From the NCBI RefSeq assembly GCF_000427825.1, contig NZ_ATYT01000005.1:248001-312000 (forward strand): a stretch of DNA of 64,000 bases, read 5' to 3'. A model generated the notes under the pieces. The model searched no databases. It was given only the letters and a program-made list of their open reading frames with translations, and was not told the DNA's origin. Position numbers and translations under genes: made by a program. The stretch comes from Thermocrispum municipale DSM 44069. GTDB lineage: Bacteria > Actinomycetota > Actinomycetes > Mycobacteriales > Pseudonocardiaceae. This document shows positions 10,196 to 19,500 of the stretch, in pieces. The first letter of the stretch is position 1, and each line of letters begins with the position of its first letter.

Positions 10196-11833
10196 TCAGG
10201 CGTCCGACTTGATCCGGACTTCCAGCAGGTCGAGCTCACCGGTCAACTTGCCGACCTTGACGTTCTCCAGGCGCTCGGACCAGCCCGCGATGTACGGGTT
10301 GCTCCACAGCGGGATGACCGGCATGTCCTGCGCGATCAGTTCCTCGGCCTCGTGGTAGAGCTTCTTGGCCTCTTCCTCGTTGACCGCCGCGTCGGCTTCC
10401 TTCAGCTTGGCGTCGACCTTCGGGTTGGAGTAGCCGTTGTCGTTCGACGAGCCACCCGTGCGGAAGATCGGGTTGAGGAAGTTCTCCACGTGCGGGTAGT
10501 CCGCACCCCAACCGGACCGGTAGATCTGGGTCATCTTCCGCGCGTTCACCTGCTCACGGATGATGCCGAACTCCTGCACCGGCACGAACTTGCACTCGAC
10601 CTTCAGGGCCGCCTCGATCTGACCGCAGACCGCCTCGATCCACTCCTGGTGGCCACCGTCGGCGTTGCTGGTGATCTCGATGGGCTTGTTGCCCCAGTCG
10701 GTCTTGTCGAACAGTTCCTTGGCCTTCTCCGGGTTGTGCTCGCAGAGTTCACCGCAGGCGCCGTCCTCCCACAGCGGGAGGTTCGGCACGCCGTAACCCT
10801 TCACCGGCGTACGGCTGCCGCCGTAGATCTTGTCCGAGATCTGCTGCCGGTCGATCGCCATCGAGATGGCCTTGCGCAGGTTCGGGTCCTTGAACTTCGG
10901 GTCGTACAGCGGGAAGGAGATCTCCTGGATGGACAGGTTGCCCGACGGGCCGGAGCGACCCTTGAGGTCTTCCTTCCAGACGTTGTCGACCAGCGCCTTC
11001 GGCGGCATGTTGTTCAAGAAGTCCAGGTTGTTGTCCCGGACCGCGTCGTAGTCGGCCTCAGGCGTGCCGAACTTGAACTCGACGGTCTTGATGCTCGGCT
11101 TCTTCGGGCCCTGGTAGTCCTCGAACCGCTCCAGCACGATGCTGTTGGAGGTCTGCTCGACGAACTTGAACGGTCCGGAGCCGATCGGCTTCTTCTCGAA
11201 CGCCTCCTTGTCCTCGAAGAACGCGTCCGGCAGCGGCATGAACGCGCTGTAGCCCGGCTTGTTCTGGAACGAGGGCATCGGCTTCTCGAACTCGACCTGC
11301 AGCGTGTAGTCGTCGAGCGCCTTGACGCCGGACATCTCCTTCTTCTTCGGCGTCGGCGCCTTCTTCGGGCCGTCGCCGTCCGGGTCCTCACTGGTCACGT
11401 CCTCGTAACCCTTGATCCCGGCGAAGAAGCTGGAGTGCTGCTGCGCGTTCGGGGTGTAGGCGGTGTAGTTCCACGCCTTGACGTAGTTCTCCGCCTTGAT
11501 CTCGGTGCCGTCGTGGAACTTCCAACCCTTCTTCAGGGTGTAGGTGATCTTCTTGCCGTCGTTGGAAATGTCCACCTTCTCGGCGTGCTCGTTCACCGGC
11601 TCGCCGGTCTCCGAGTCGTAGCGGATCAGACCGCTGTAGAGAACCTCGACGATCTTGCCGCCGCCGGCTTCACTGGTGTTGCCCGGAATGAGCGGGTTCT
11701 CCGGGGCGGTTCCGCTCACCGTGATCTTGCTGTCGGCTGCCTCGCCGGCATCGTCGCCACCGCCGCAAGCGGTCAGCGTCAAGGCGACGGCGGACGTGAG
11801 AGCCGCTATCGCCTTCCAGCGTGGTCTACGCAT
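10196..11833 (-). CDS. Oligopeptide-binding lipoprotein (SBP family 5)
   Basis: The 545-residue substrate-binding protein of the importer. The signal peptide ends in lipobox LTLTAC with the lipid cysteine at residue 23, followed by a GGGDDAGEAADS linker. The body carries family motifs such as YTLKKGWKFHDGTEIKAENYVKAW and LRKAISMAIDRQQI, then FRTGGSSNDNGYSNPKVD. It captures peptides outside the membrane and hands them to the DppB/C channel. An internal lysine-rich loop (KKAPTPKKKEMSG, about residue 160) is unusual but common in actinomycete members. GGAGGAGACC precedes the ATG at 11833. It heads the operon, so the promoter lies in 11834-12200. Confidence 0.93.
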   Translation of the reverse strand: MRRPRWKAIAALTSAVALTLTACGGGDDAGEAADSKITVSGTAPENPLIPGNTSEAGGGKIVEVLYSGLIRYDSETGEPVNEHAEKVDISNDGKKITYTLKKGWKFHDGTEIKAENYVKAWNYTAYTPNAQQHSSFFAGIKGYEDVTSEDPDGDGPKKAPTPKKKEMSGVKALDDYTLQVEFEKPMPSFQNKPGYSAFMPLPDAFFEDKEAFEKKPIGSGPFKFVEQTSNSIVLERFEDYQGPKKPSIKTVEFKFGTPEADYDAVRDNNLDFLNNMPPKALVDNVWKEDLKGRSGPSGNLSIQEISFPLYDPKFKDPNLRKAISMAIDRQQISDKIYGGSRTPVKGYGVPNLPLWEDGACGELCEHNPEKAKELFDKTDWGNKPIEITSNADGGHQEWIEAVCGQIEAALKVECKFVPVQEFGIIREQVNARKMTQIYRSGWGADYPHVENFLNPIFRTGGSSNDNGYSNPKVDAKLKEADAAVNEEEAKKLYHEAEELIAQDMPVIPLWSNPYIAGWSERLENVKVGKLTGELDLLEVRIKSDA

Positions 11834-11972
11834 GGGTCTCCTCCGAGCTCATACATGAGGTGTCTCGAGTTGCGCGGCGTTCGGGTAGCCGCGGGCTTTG
11901 TCGGAATAGTCGTCGCTCATCCCGGACGTTGGGACGCTAATGCGCCGCTGTCGTCAACTGGCCACAGATGAC

Positions 11973-11990
11973 GTCACAAAGCCGTCACAA
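11973..11990. promoter_or_regulatory. Direct repeat GTCACAA upstream of the peptide importer
   Basis: GTCACAA occurs at 11973-11979 and again at 11984-11990, exactly 11 bases (one helical turn) apart, about 140 bases upstream of the binding-protein start and 211 upstream of purC. Repeats of GTCACA resemble published MtrA target sequences. GTNAC-N6 spacing also resembles part of a GlnR box. Which regulator, if any, binds cannot be told from the sequence. Confidence 0.35.
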
Positions 11991-12001
11991 TCGGACAGTA
12001 C

Positions 12002-12017
12002 TAGCCCTTTTGGGCTA
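12002..12017. promoter_or_regulatory. Perfect small inverted repeat in the dppA-purC divergent region
   Basis: TAGCCC (12002-12007) and GGGCTA (12012-12017) pair perfectly around TTTT. It lies in the middle of the 367-base divergent region, which has lower GC than its surroundings (for example TAATAATG just after). It may be an operator or part of a leader hairpin; no further assignment is possible. Confidence 0.3.
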
Positions 12018-12200
12018 ATAATGTCTCGTTCTCCGGCGTGGACTTTTGTCCGAGTGTAACCAAGCGGACCCGCCCGATTACCCCATGTGTATGCACGCCG
12101 TCGGGTCAGCCTGCCGGAGAGGGTGAGGCGTTGGCAAGAGCCGCCTCGCAGGCGTCTTAGGCTGTCGGCAAGGCCGGTCAGCGACGGGAGATGGCGGCGG

Positions 12201-13043
12201 ATGAAGCATCTGCACAGCGGGAAGGTCCGGGACGTATACCAGGACGACGACGGCACGGTGGTGCTCGTCGCCTCGGACCGGGTGTCGGTGTTCGACGTCG
12301 TGCTGCCCACGCCGGTGCCGGACAAGGGCGCGTTGCTGACCCAGTTGTCGGCGTGGTGGTTCAAGCAGACCGCCGAGGTGTTCCCCAATCACTTGATCAC
12401 CACCGACGGCTTCCCGCCCGAGTGGGCGGGCAGGGCGATGCGCTGCAAGTCGCTGACGATGCTGCCGGTGGAGTGTGTCGTCCGTGGCTATCTCGCGGGC
12501 TCGGCGGTGCGGGACTACCAGCGCGACGGCACGGTCTCCGGCGTCAAGCTGCCCGCCGGTCTCGTGGAGGGCGACCGGCTGCCCGACCCGGTCTTCACCC
12601 CGTCCAGCAAAGCCCCGCAGGGCGAGCACGACGAGCCGATCACGTTCGAGCAGGTGGTCGACCTGATCGGCGCGGAGACGGCCGAGTGCATCAAGGACGC
12701 CTCGTTGGAGCTGTACACCCGGGGTGCCGCGCGCGCCGCCGACGTGGGCCTGGTGCTGGCGGACACCAAGCTCGAGTTCGGCTACGACGCCGACGGCGAG
12801 TTGGTCCTCGGTGACGAGCTGCTGACGTCGGACTCGTCCCGGTACTGGCCGATGGACCAGTGGCAGCCGGGAGGCCCGCAGCCGGCGTTCGACAAGCAGT
12901 TCGTGCGGGACTGGGCCGCGAGCACCGGATGGGACAAGACGCCTCCCGGTCCCGAGCTGCCCGCCGACGTGGTGGCCGCGACGCGCGAGCGGTACGTGGC
13001 CGCCTACGAGCGGCTGACCGGCCAACGGTGGTCGGATGACTGA
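12201..13043 (+). CDS. purC: SAICAR synthase
   Basis: The 280-residue phosphoribosylaminoimidazole-succinocarboxamide synthase of purine synthesis; it joins aspartate to CAIR using ATP. Visible family motifs: LHSGKVRDVY at the very N terminus (nucleotide loop), ASDRVSVFDVVLPTPVPDKG, ECVVRGYLAGSA, and the ADTKLEFGYDADGELVLGDE region with DSSRYWP. The ATG at 12201 has GGGAG 10 bases upstream and gives a start only a few residues short of most relatives; the open frame upstream is not family-like. It overlaps mshB by 8 bases, so the two are co-translated. Confidence 0.95.
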   Translation: MKHLHSGKVRDVYQDDDGTVVLVASDRVSVFDVVLPTPVPDKGALLTQLSAWWFKQTAEVFPNHLITTDGFPPEWAGRAMRCKSLTMLPVECVVRGYLAGSAVRDYQRDGTVSGVKLPAGLVEGDRLPDPVFTPSSKAPQGEHDEPITFEQVVDLIGAETAECIKDASLELYTRGAARAADVGLVLADTKLEFGYDADGELVLGDELLTSDSSRYWPMDQWQPGGPQPAFDKQFVRDWAASTGWDKTPPGPELPADVVAATRERYVAAYERLTGQRWSDD

Positions 13044-13869
13044 GCGCACGCTGCTCCTGGTGCACGCGCACCCGGACGACGAGACGCTGGCGACCGGGGG
13101 AGTCATCGCCCGCTACGCCGCGGAAGGCGTCCGGGTGGCCGTGGTGACCTGTACGCTCGGCGAGGAAGGCGAGATCATTCCCGCCGAGCTGTCGCAGCTC
13201 GGGGCGTGGGCGGCCGATCAGCTGGGCGGCTATCGGCACGGCGAGCTCATGGCGGCGTGCCGGGCGCTGGGCGTGGCCGAGCACCGCTTCCTCGGCGGCA
13301 TCGGCCGCTGGCGGGACTCGGGAATGGCGGGCACACCGTCGGCCGATCATCCGCGTGCGTTCGTGCGGGGTGAGCTGGACGAGCAGGCGGCCCAGCTGCG
13401 CGAGATCCTCGACGAGCTGCGGCCCCAGGTCGTGGTCACCTACGACGAGTTCGGCGGCTACGGGCATCCGGATCACATCCGGGCGCACCACGTGACGATG
13501 GCCGCCGCCCCGCAGGCGCCGTCGGTCCGGCGGGTCTTTCACGTGGTGTCCCCGCGCACGCCGGTCGCCGAGTCGCTGGCCGGCTTCCGCGAGGTGCCAG
13601 ATCTGCCGTTCGTGGTGCCTGACATCGACGACGTGCCGACAGTTCCGGACGACCGGGTGACGACAGTCGTCGACACCACGGACGCCGCTGCGGCCAAACG
13701 AGCGGCCCTGCGCGCGCACGCCACCCAGATCGCGGTGTGGGACGGGCCGCCGGTGTGCTGGGCGTTGTCCAACAACCTCGTCCAACCCGACCTGGCCGCC
13801 GAGTACTTCGTGCTGGCGCACGGTCCTGCCGACGGCTGCTCCGACGACCTGTTCGGGGGGCTGCCGTGA
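13036..13869 (+). CDS. mshB: Mycothiol deacetylase MshB
   Basis: A 277-residue zinc deacetylase of the LmbE/PIG-L family. It removes acetyl from GlcNAc-inositol in mycothiol synthesis, the main low-molecular-weight thiol of actinomycetes. The N-terminal metal motif AHPDDETLATGG supplies His12 and Asp15. The second part of the site is GYGHPDHIRAHH around residue 140-150. The family signature TLGEEGEIIPAELSQLGAWAADQLGGYR is present in full, which favours MshB over the conjugate amidase Mca. It overlaps purC at its start and the next gene at its stop (GTGA). Confidence 0.93.
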   Translation: MTERTLLLVHAHPDDETLATGGVIARYAAEGVRVAVVTCTLGEEGEIIPAELSQLGAWAADQLGGYRHGELMAACRALGVAEHRFLGGIGRWRDSGMAGTPSADHPRAFVRGELDEQAAQLREILDELRPQVVVTYDEFGGYGHPDHIRAHHVTMAAAPQAPSVRRVFHVVSPRTPVAESLAGFREVPDLPFVVPDIDDVPTVPDDRVTTVVDTTDAAAAKRAALRAHATQIAVWDGPPVCWALSNNLVQPDLAAEYFVLAHGPADGCSDDLFGGLP

Positions 13870-14432
13870 AGAAGGGTGAGGTCGTCGACCAGCTGTTGCT
13901 GACACTGTTGTTGGTCGACGCGGTGCTGCTGGCCGTCCTCGAGCTGTTCTTCGTACCGCTGCGGCTGGACGGGGCGGTGTTGCCGCTGGCCGGCTGGGCC
14001 CCGGTACCGATCAGCCTGCTGCTCGCGGCGGTCAGCACGCCGTGGCTGGTGGTGCGAACCGCCGAGTTCGCCGACCGGATGCACGCGCCGCGGGGACTGG
14101 CCGCCCTCCCGCTCGGCCTGTGGCTGGTCACCGTGCTCGGGCTCGGGCTCGGCGGTCCGGGCGGTGACCTGGTGCTGATCCAGGACTGGCGGGGCATCGG
14201 CCTGCTGGCCGCCGGGGTGATTCCGGGTGCGATGGCGCTCGGCATGCGGTTAGGTCGAGGGGCGAATCCGAGCAACGAGGAGCGCAAGCGTGGCGGAGGC
14301 GATCAGCGACAAGCAGGTGGTGGCCGTGCTGCGGCCGTTCGTGGCGGCGACCGCGCCGGTGCTGGACGCGCTGCGCGAAGCGGATCCGTTGGGGCTGCGC
14401 GCGAAGGTCGCGGCCGCAGCGGCGCGCGGTGA
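13866..14432 (+). CDS. Small membrane protein (Rv1171-like position), 3' overlap with next gene
   Basis: Begins at GTG 13866, overlapping the mshB stop, and reads VKKGEVVDQLLLTLLLVDAVLLAVLE, a first membrane helix. About three more hydrophobic segments follow (for example PISLLLAAVSTPWLVV and LGLWLVTVLGLGL) up to about residue 130. Mycobacteria have a similar small membrane protein after mshB. Unusually, the frame does not stop there: it stays open for another 47 codons through the 5' part of the next gene, giving an Arg/Gly-rich tail. The overlap of 143 bases is large, and the tail may be incidental. Function unknown. Confidence 0.65.
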   Translation: MKKGEVVDQLLLTLLLVDAVLLAVLELFFVPLRLDGAVLPLAGWAPVPISLLLAAVSTPWLVVRTAEFADRMHAPRGLAALPLGLWLVTVLGLGLGGPGGDLVLIQDWRGIGLLAAGVIPGAMALGMRLGRGANPSNEERKRGGGDQRQAGGGRAAAVRGGDRAGAGRAARSGSVGAAREGRGRSGAR

Positions 14433-15084
14433 GTCGCTTGCCGAACTGGAGCAGGTCGAGCCGACCGTCCGCAGGCGGCTGATCAACGGGCTGGCTTCGG
14501 TCCAGTTTCCGGGCAGCGCGGGCTGGCAGCGCATGGACCCGGATCAGCGCACCGGGTGGTGGATCAACCGGGTCGGCCGGATCACCGCGCTTGTCACGGC
14601 CGTTCCCGGCCTCGGTGGCGCGCTCGCCGATCGCTTCCCCGTGCAGAACGCCGTCGGCGCCGCCTCGCAGGGTCTGCTGCTGTGTGCCATCGCGGGCGAG
14701 CACGGCCTGACCGTCAAGGCCGACCGTGTGCGGCTGCTTGCCTGGGTGCTGTTCGGCCGCGACGTGGATCCGGCGCTCGCCGCCGGGGATCAGCCGGAGG
14801 AACAGCAACGTGTCGACGAGCTCACCGAGGACTTGGCCGGTTCCTCCGGCAGCAAGATGTCGATCAAGTCGCTGGCCAAGACGCTCTGGCGGCTCGGCCG
14901 CTCGCTGCTGGCGGTCAGCGACGAATTGGAGAAGCGGCCGCGTGGACGCCTGATTTACCGGATGATCGGCGTGTTCCCCTTGGTCGGCGCACTCGCTGAC
15001 TACCTGGCCGAACGGTCGGCGTTGAAGAAGGTGGCCAAGCGAGCCCGCCGCTGGATGGACGAGCACGCGTCGACCGACGCGTAG
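14290..15084 (+). CDS. Uncharacterised protein, glycine-rich EcsC-like middle
   Basis: A 264-residue protein from GTG 14290, with GAGGAGCG just upstream. I do not recognise the family with confidence. The N-terminal third is helical and charged. The middle has GRITALVTAVPGLGGALADRF and AVGAASQGLLLCAIAGEHG, an amphipathic Gly/Ala pattern like EcsC-type membrane-associated proteins. The C terminus has IYRMIGVFPLVGALADYLAER followed by a basic tail (KKVAKRARRWMDEH). It is the last gene of the purC-mshB run and ends 4 bases before the convergent protease gene. Weak membrane association is plausible. Confidence 0.75.
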   Translation: MAEAISDKQVVAVLRPFVAATAPVLDALREADPLGLRAKVAAAAARGESLAELEQVEPTVRRRLINGLASVQFPGSAGWQRMDPDQRTGWWINRVGRITALVTAVPGLGGALADRFPVQNAVGAASQGLLLCAIAGEHGLTVKADRVRLLAWVLFGRDVDPALAAGDQPEEQQRVDELTEDLAGSSGSKMSIKSLAKTLWRLGRSLLAVSDELEKRPRGRLIYRMIGVFPLVGALADYLAERSALKKVAKRARRWMDEHASTDA

Positions 15085-15087
15085 CGG

Positions 15088-15915
15088 TCAGCGCCAGAAC
15101 TGGAACAGTTCCATGCCCACCATCGCGGCCGTGTGGTCGCCGCCCACGGCGTCGAACACGAAGTAGGCGATGCTGAAGAACACCTCCGCCACCTCCGGCA
15201 CCGCGATCAGCAGGGCGAACAGCACCAGCGGCGCCCAGGGACGGGCCTTGGCGCCGAACTCCCGCGCCTGCGGCGGCAGGTACGGCTCTATCGCCCCGTA
15301 GCCGTCCAGCCCGGGCACCGGCAGGATGTTCAGCACGAACGCCAGCACCTGGAACAGCGCCAGCAGCGACAACCCGAACAGCAGCCCGGTCGGCATGCCG
15401 GGGAAGATCGCCACCGCCGCGGTGAACAGGACGCCGAGGAGCAGGTTGGACAGCGGCCCGGCCAGCGAGACGGCGGACGAGACGGAGCGCGAACGCAGCG
15501 CCCACTGGTTGATCCACACCGCGCCACCGGGCAGCGGGATGCCACCGATGGCCAGGATCAGCAGCGGCAGCACCAGTGACAGAACCGGGTCGGTGTAGCG
15601 CCGGATGTCCATGGTCAGGTAGCCCTTGTGCGCCACCTCGCGGTCGCCGCCCCGGTAGGCCACGATGGCGTGCCCGAACTCGTGCAGCGTCAGTGAGACC
15701 GCCCAACCGCCGAGCACCAGCAGCACGATGCCCGCGACACCGACGTAGTTGCGCTCTGCGCTGTTGACGAAGACGGTGCCCCCGATGATCTCGGCGACGT
15801 CCGGTGGCGGGAACAGCGCGGCAAGGACACCCCCGGCGACCGTCACGGCCAGCAGGGCAAGGAAAATCGGGCTCGGGCGGACAGCTGATCGACGCACTCG
15901 TTCAGTCTGAACCAC
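15088..15915 (-). CDS. Site-2 protease family (M50) membrane metallopeptidase
   Basis: About 275 residues. The zinc motif HEFGH is clear within LTLHEFGHAIVAYRGGDREV (around residue 80), flanked by membrane helices such as GVAGIVLLVLGGWAVSLTL. A second family motif, NILPVPGLDGYGAI, supplies the distal aspartate ligand. Family members cut membrane-embedded substrates such as anti-sigma factors; the substrate here is unknown. Start choice is uncertain: GTG 15915 or 15897 puts the protein just before the first helix, while ATG 15972 or TTG 16002 would add a Cys/Arg-rich leader unlike the family. Transcription is divergent from whiB2. Confidence 0.88.
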   Translation of the reverse strand: MVQTERVRRSAVRPSPIFLALLAVTVAGGVLAALFPPPDVAEIIGGTVFVNSAERNYVGVAGIVLLVLGGWAVSLTLHEFGHAIVAYRGGDREVAHKGYLTMDIRRYTDPVLSLVLPLLILAIGGIPLPGGAVWINQWALRSRSVSSAVSLAGPLSNLLLGVLFTAAVAIFPGMPTGLLFGLSLLALFQVLAFVLNILPVPGLDGYGAIEPYLPPQAREFGAKARPWAPLVLFALLIAVPEVAEVFFSIAYFVFDAVGGDHTAAMVGMELFQFWR

Positions 15916-16202
15916 CGGTGATCGCCGCCTCGCGTGGGGCTCACCGCCGCCGGTACCACAACGGTGAAGCATCGACGTCGTGAAGACACCGTAAGGAACC
16001 AACCAATTGCTCGGCGTGTCAGCTTGCGCGTGTCGGGATTCGTATCCCCCAACTGAGGAACTTCGCTTGACCGAGCCGCATCACAAGGGTGTAATCACAG
16101 TAATGTCATTTGCGTCGGCGCGCAGGTAGACAGCGGGAGACCTGCGGTTGTGCCGGGACGAATGGTGTTCGCCGCAAGCTGCGTGGAGGCAAGGAGGCGG
16201 AC

Positions 16203-16523
16203 GTGGGTAAAGCGGAAGTAAGTCAGGCGGGGGCGGCCATGAACTGGGTGCAGAACTCCGAGTTCGAACTCGATGTTCTCGCCGAGTTGTTCGACGTGGC
16301 CGAGGAGCATGACTGGCAGGAGCGCGCGTTGTGCGCGCAAACCGACCCAGAGGCGTTCTTCCCGGAGAAGGGTGGCTCGACGCGGGAGGCCAAGCGCATC
16401 TGTCAGGGGTGCGAGGTGCGCAGCGAGTGCCTGGAGTACGCGCTGCAGCACGACGAGCGTTTCGGCATCTGGGGAGGATTGTCGGAGCGGGAGCGCCGCA
16501 AGCTGAAGAAGCGCACGGCGTAG
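16203..16523 (+). CDS. whiB2: WhiB2-type iron-sulfur regulator
   Basis: A 106-residue WhiB-like protein. Four cysteines for the [4Fe-4S] cluster are at residues 44, 67, 70 and 76 (C-X22-C-X2-C-X5-C). The helix-turn motif GIWGG (88-92) and a basic C terminus ERRKLKKR follow. The core WQERALCAQTDPEAFFPEKGG is characteristic of WhiB2/WhmD/WhiB, the essential division and sporulation regulator that acts with WhiA. AAGGAGG at 16191-16197 lies 5 bases before GTG 16203, deciding the start, though an ATG at 16239 would also keep the core. The giant glycosyltransferase follows closely, as in other actinomycetes. Confidence 0.95.
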   Translation: MGKAEVSQAGAAMNWVQNSEFELDVLAELFDVAEEHDWQERALCAQTDPEAFFPEKGGSTREAKRICQGCEVRSECLEYALQHDERFGIWGGLSERERRKLKKRTA

Positions 16524-16583
16524 CGATTCCCGCTGCTTGGGGTGATGACGGGAGCGGACCCCGGCAGCGGTTACCGTCTGCAC

Positions 16584-19500
16584 GTGTCGGAAGGCCAGGT
16601 GGCGCGACAGACGGCGCCCGTGCTCGCGGTGATGGTGTGCCACGACGGCGAAGCGTGGCTGCCCAGCGTCCTGCGAGCCGTCCAGCGCAGCAGTGTTCGT
16701 CCCGCTCGTATCGTCGCGGTTGACACCGGCTCTGCTGATCGCACCAAGGAATTGCTGACCGAAGCGGCCGAGTCGTCGATCGCCACCATCGACGCGGTGG
16801 TCACCGTCCCTCGGGAGAGTGGATTCGCCGCGGCCATCGCAGCAGGCGTCCGGCTCGCGGACGAGACGTTCGACGACGAAGTGCGCTGGTTGTGGCTACT
16901 GCACGACGACAGCGCACCGGAGCCGGACTGCCTGGCCGCACTGCTCAACGCCGCGGAAGCGGCGCCGTCGGCTGCTGTCCTCGGGCCGCTCGGGGTGGAC
17001 TGGTCCGACCCTCGGCTGGTGGTGGAAGCCGGCCTGTCCACCGACGCGACCGGCCGTCGTCGGCTCGACAGCGGGCTGACGACCTCCGGCACGCCGCTGG
17101 AAGGGCCGACGGAGCAGAGCAACGAAGTGCTCGCCGTGCCCAGCGCCGGCGCCCTGGTCGATCGGTCGCTGTGGGACTCCCTCGGCGGCTTCGACGAGTC
17201 GTTCGCCCTGCTCGGCGAGGACCTCGACTTCGGGTGGCGGGCCAACGCGGTCGGCCGGACGGTGCTGAGCGTGCCGCAGGCGCGCATCCGTCACGCGCGA
17301 GCGTTGCATGCGGGGGAGCGGGACACCGCGGCCCTCGAGTCGACCGACCCGGCGGCGCTGCGCATCGCCGAGCGCCGCGCCGGCGTACGAACCTTCCTGC
17401 TCAACTGCTCGCGGTTGTCGTTCCTCGTGGGCGTCCCGCGGCTTGCGGTGCTGTGTTTCCTCCGCGGCCTCGGACTGTTGCTGACCGGCCGGGCAAGCCT
17501 GGCGCGGGCCGAGTTCGCGGCCGCGGGCCTGGTGCTTCGCGGGCTGTCGCGGCTCCGCAAAGCTCGTGCCGAGCGGACCGCCGAGTGGCGACGGCTGGGT
17601 CCGGACGGAAAGCGCTCGTCGGTGCGCGGGCTCGTGGTCGGCCGCTTCGCGCGCATGCGCCTGGCGATTCGTCGCGGCGTGCTGGCGCTGGTGCGGCGCA
17701 ACGTGGCGCGCGAGGTAGCGCTGGGTCGCGTGCCGGAGATGACCGCGGTGCGGGCGACCTGGACACCGCCGGAGGAGTTGCGCGCGGCCGCGTTCGGCGG
17801 GCGGACTCGCGGCGTCGTGGCCGTCCCGCTGGCGGAACGGGAAGCGCCACCCCCACCACTCGCTACCACCGAGCGCAGCACGGAGGTCGAGGACCGGCCG
17901 CGGCCGTCGCCGGGCGCCCATGCCGGCTCCGGCGGGCTGGTCTTCGTCGAAGTCGATCGCAAGCGCATTCTCGCCGCGACGCTGCTCGCTCCCGGGTTGC
18001 TGTTGACGGTGGCCACGGTGGCGCTCGCGCTGGCGGTGAACTGGCAGCGGTTGTCGCTCGACCTCACCGGCGGACGATTGCTTCCGGTCGGGTCGCTCGG
18101 CGAGATGTGGTCGAGCTACCTGACCGGTTGGCACCCCGTCGGCGGCGGAACATCGGCGCACGCGCCCGCGGCGCTGGCTGTGCTCGGCACGCTCGGCGCG
18201 CCGTTCGTGCTGGTCGGCGGGCCCGCTGCGCTCGTGGCGCTGCTGCTGTTGTTCGACATCCCGCTGGCCGCGCTCAGCGCCTATGCCGCGACGCGCAGGC
18301 TGCGCGTTCGCCGGTGGGTGCGGGCGCTGTTGGCCGGTGCGTACGCTCTCCTCCCGCCCGCCACGGCGGCTGTAGCGCAGGGCCGGGTGGACGTCGTGGT
18401 GGCGCACATCGTGTTGCCGCTGGTGGTAGCCGGGATCGGCGCGGTGCTCAGGCCCGAGGCGATGGCCAAGCTCGATGCGCGGGACGGCAGGCGCTGGCTG
18501 TCCACGGCCGGGTCGACCGCCCTCGGTGTGGCGGTGATCGGCGCGTTCAGCCCGCTCACCCACGTGGCGATCGTGGTCGGCCTGCTGGTCGCGTTCGTCG
18601 TGACGCCGTCGACGGTTCGCCTGTCGCGGCGGGTCGCCGGACTGGCCGTGGTCGCCCTGCTGCCGGTGGCGCTGCTGCTGCCATGGCCGATCGAGTGGGT
18701 GCGCAATCCCGCCCTGCTGCTGCATGGTGTGGGTGCGCGCGTGGGCGAGGTGTCGGTGAGCGATGGCGAGCTGTTCTCGCTGCATCCGGGTGGCGTCGGT
18801 GCGGTGCCGCTCGGTGCGATGCTCATCATCGCCGCACTGGTCGGGTTGATCATTCGCCCGCGGGTGAGCGCTGTCGTCGGCGGCGGGATCGTGGTGCTCG
18901 GTGGCGCCGCGCTCGCCGCCGTGTTGTTGCTTCCGATGGCGCCGGCGATCGGTGGCGAGGCGCGCACCGGGTGGGCAGGCGCTCCGCTGTTGATCATCGG
19001 CTTCGGGTTGTTGTGCGTCCTGGTGTCCGTCACGCAGTACGAAACCGGGGCGCACGTGCGCCGTTCGCCGTTCGGCGTGGCGCACCGGCTGGCGGTCGCG
19101 GTGTCGGTCGGTGGACTGGTCGTCTTGGCCGTCGGGGCGGTCGTCGCCGGGCGGGAAGGTCCCCTGCGCCCCGCCGACCAGGTGCAGCCGACCGCGGCGA
19201 TCGCGGCCGAGTTGCGCAGGAGCGGCACGGCGATCCTCGAGCTGCGCGCCGACGACGATCCGCCGCGCATGGTCGCGGGCAGAACGGCCCGGTTCGGCGA
19301 TGACGATCTGCGACTGCCTGCCGGCGCGGCCGATCGGCTCGCGGGCTGGCAGCAGGTGCTGCTCGCGCCGCCCGATCCGGAGGCAGTGCGCGCCACGATG
19401 GCGTCCGCCGGCGCCGCGGGGGTTCGTTTCGTCGCGCTGCCTGCCGGCGTGCCCGCGGACCGCGTGCTGGCGGCCGCGGGGGAGGTTGCCACCCCGGCAC

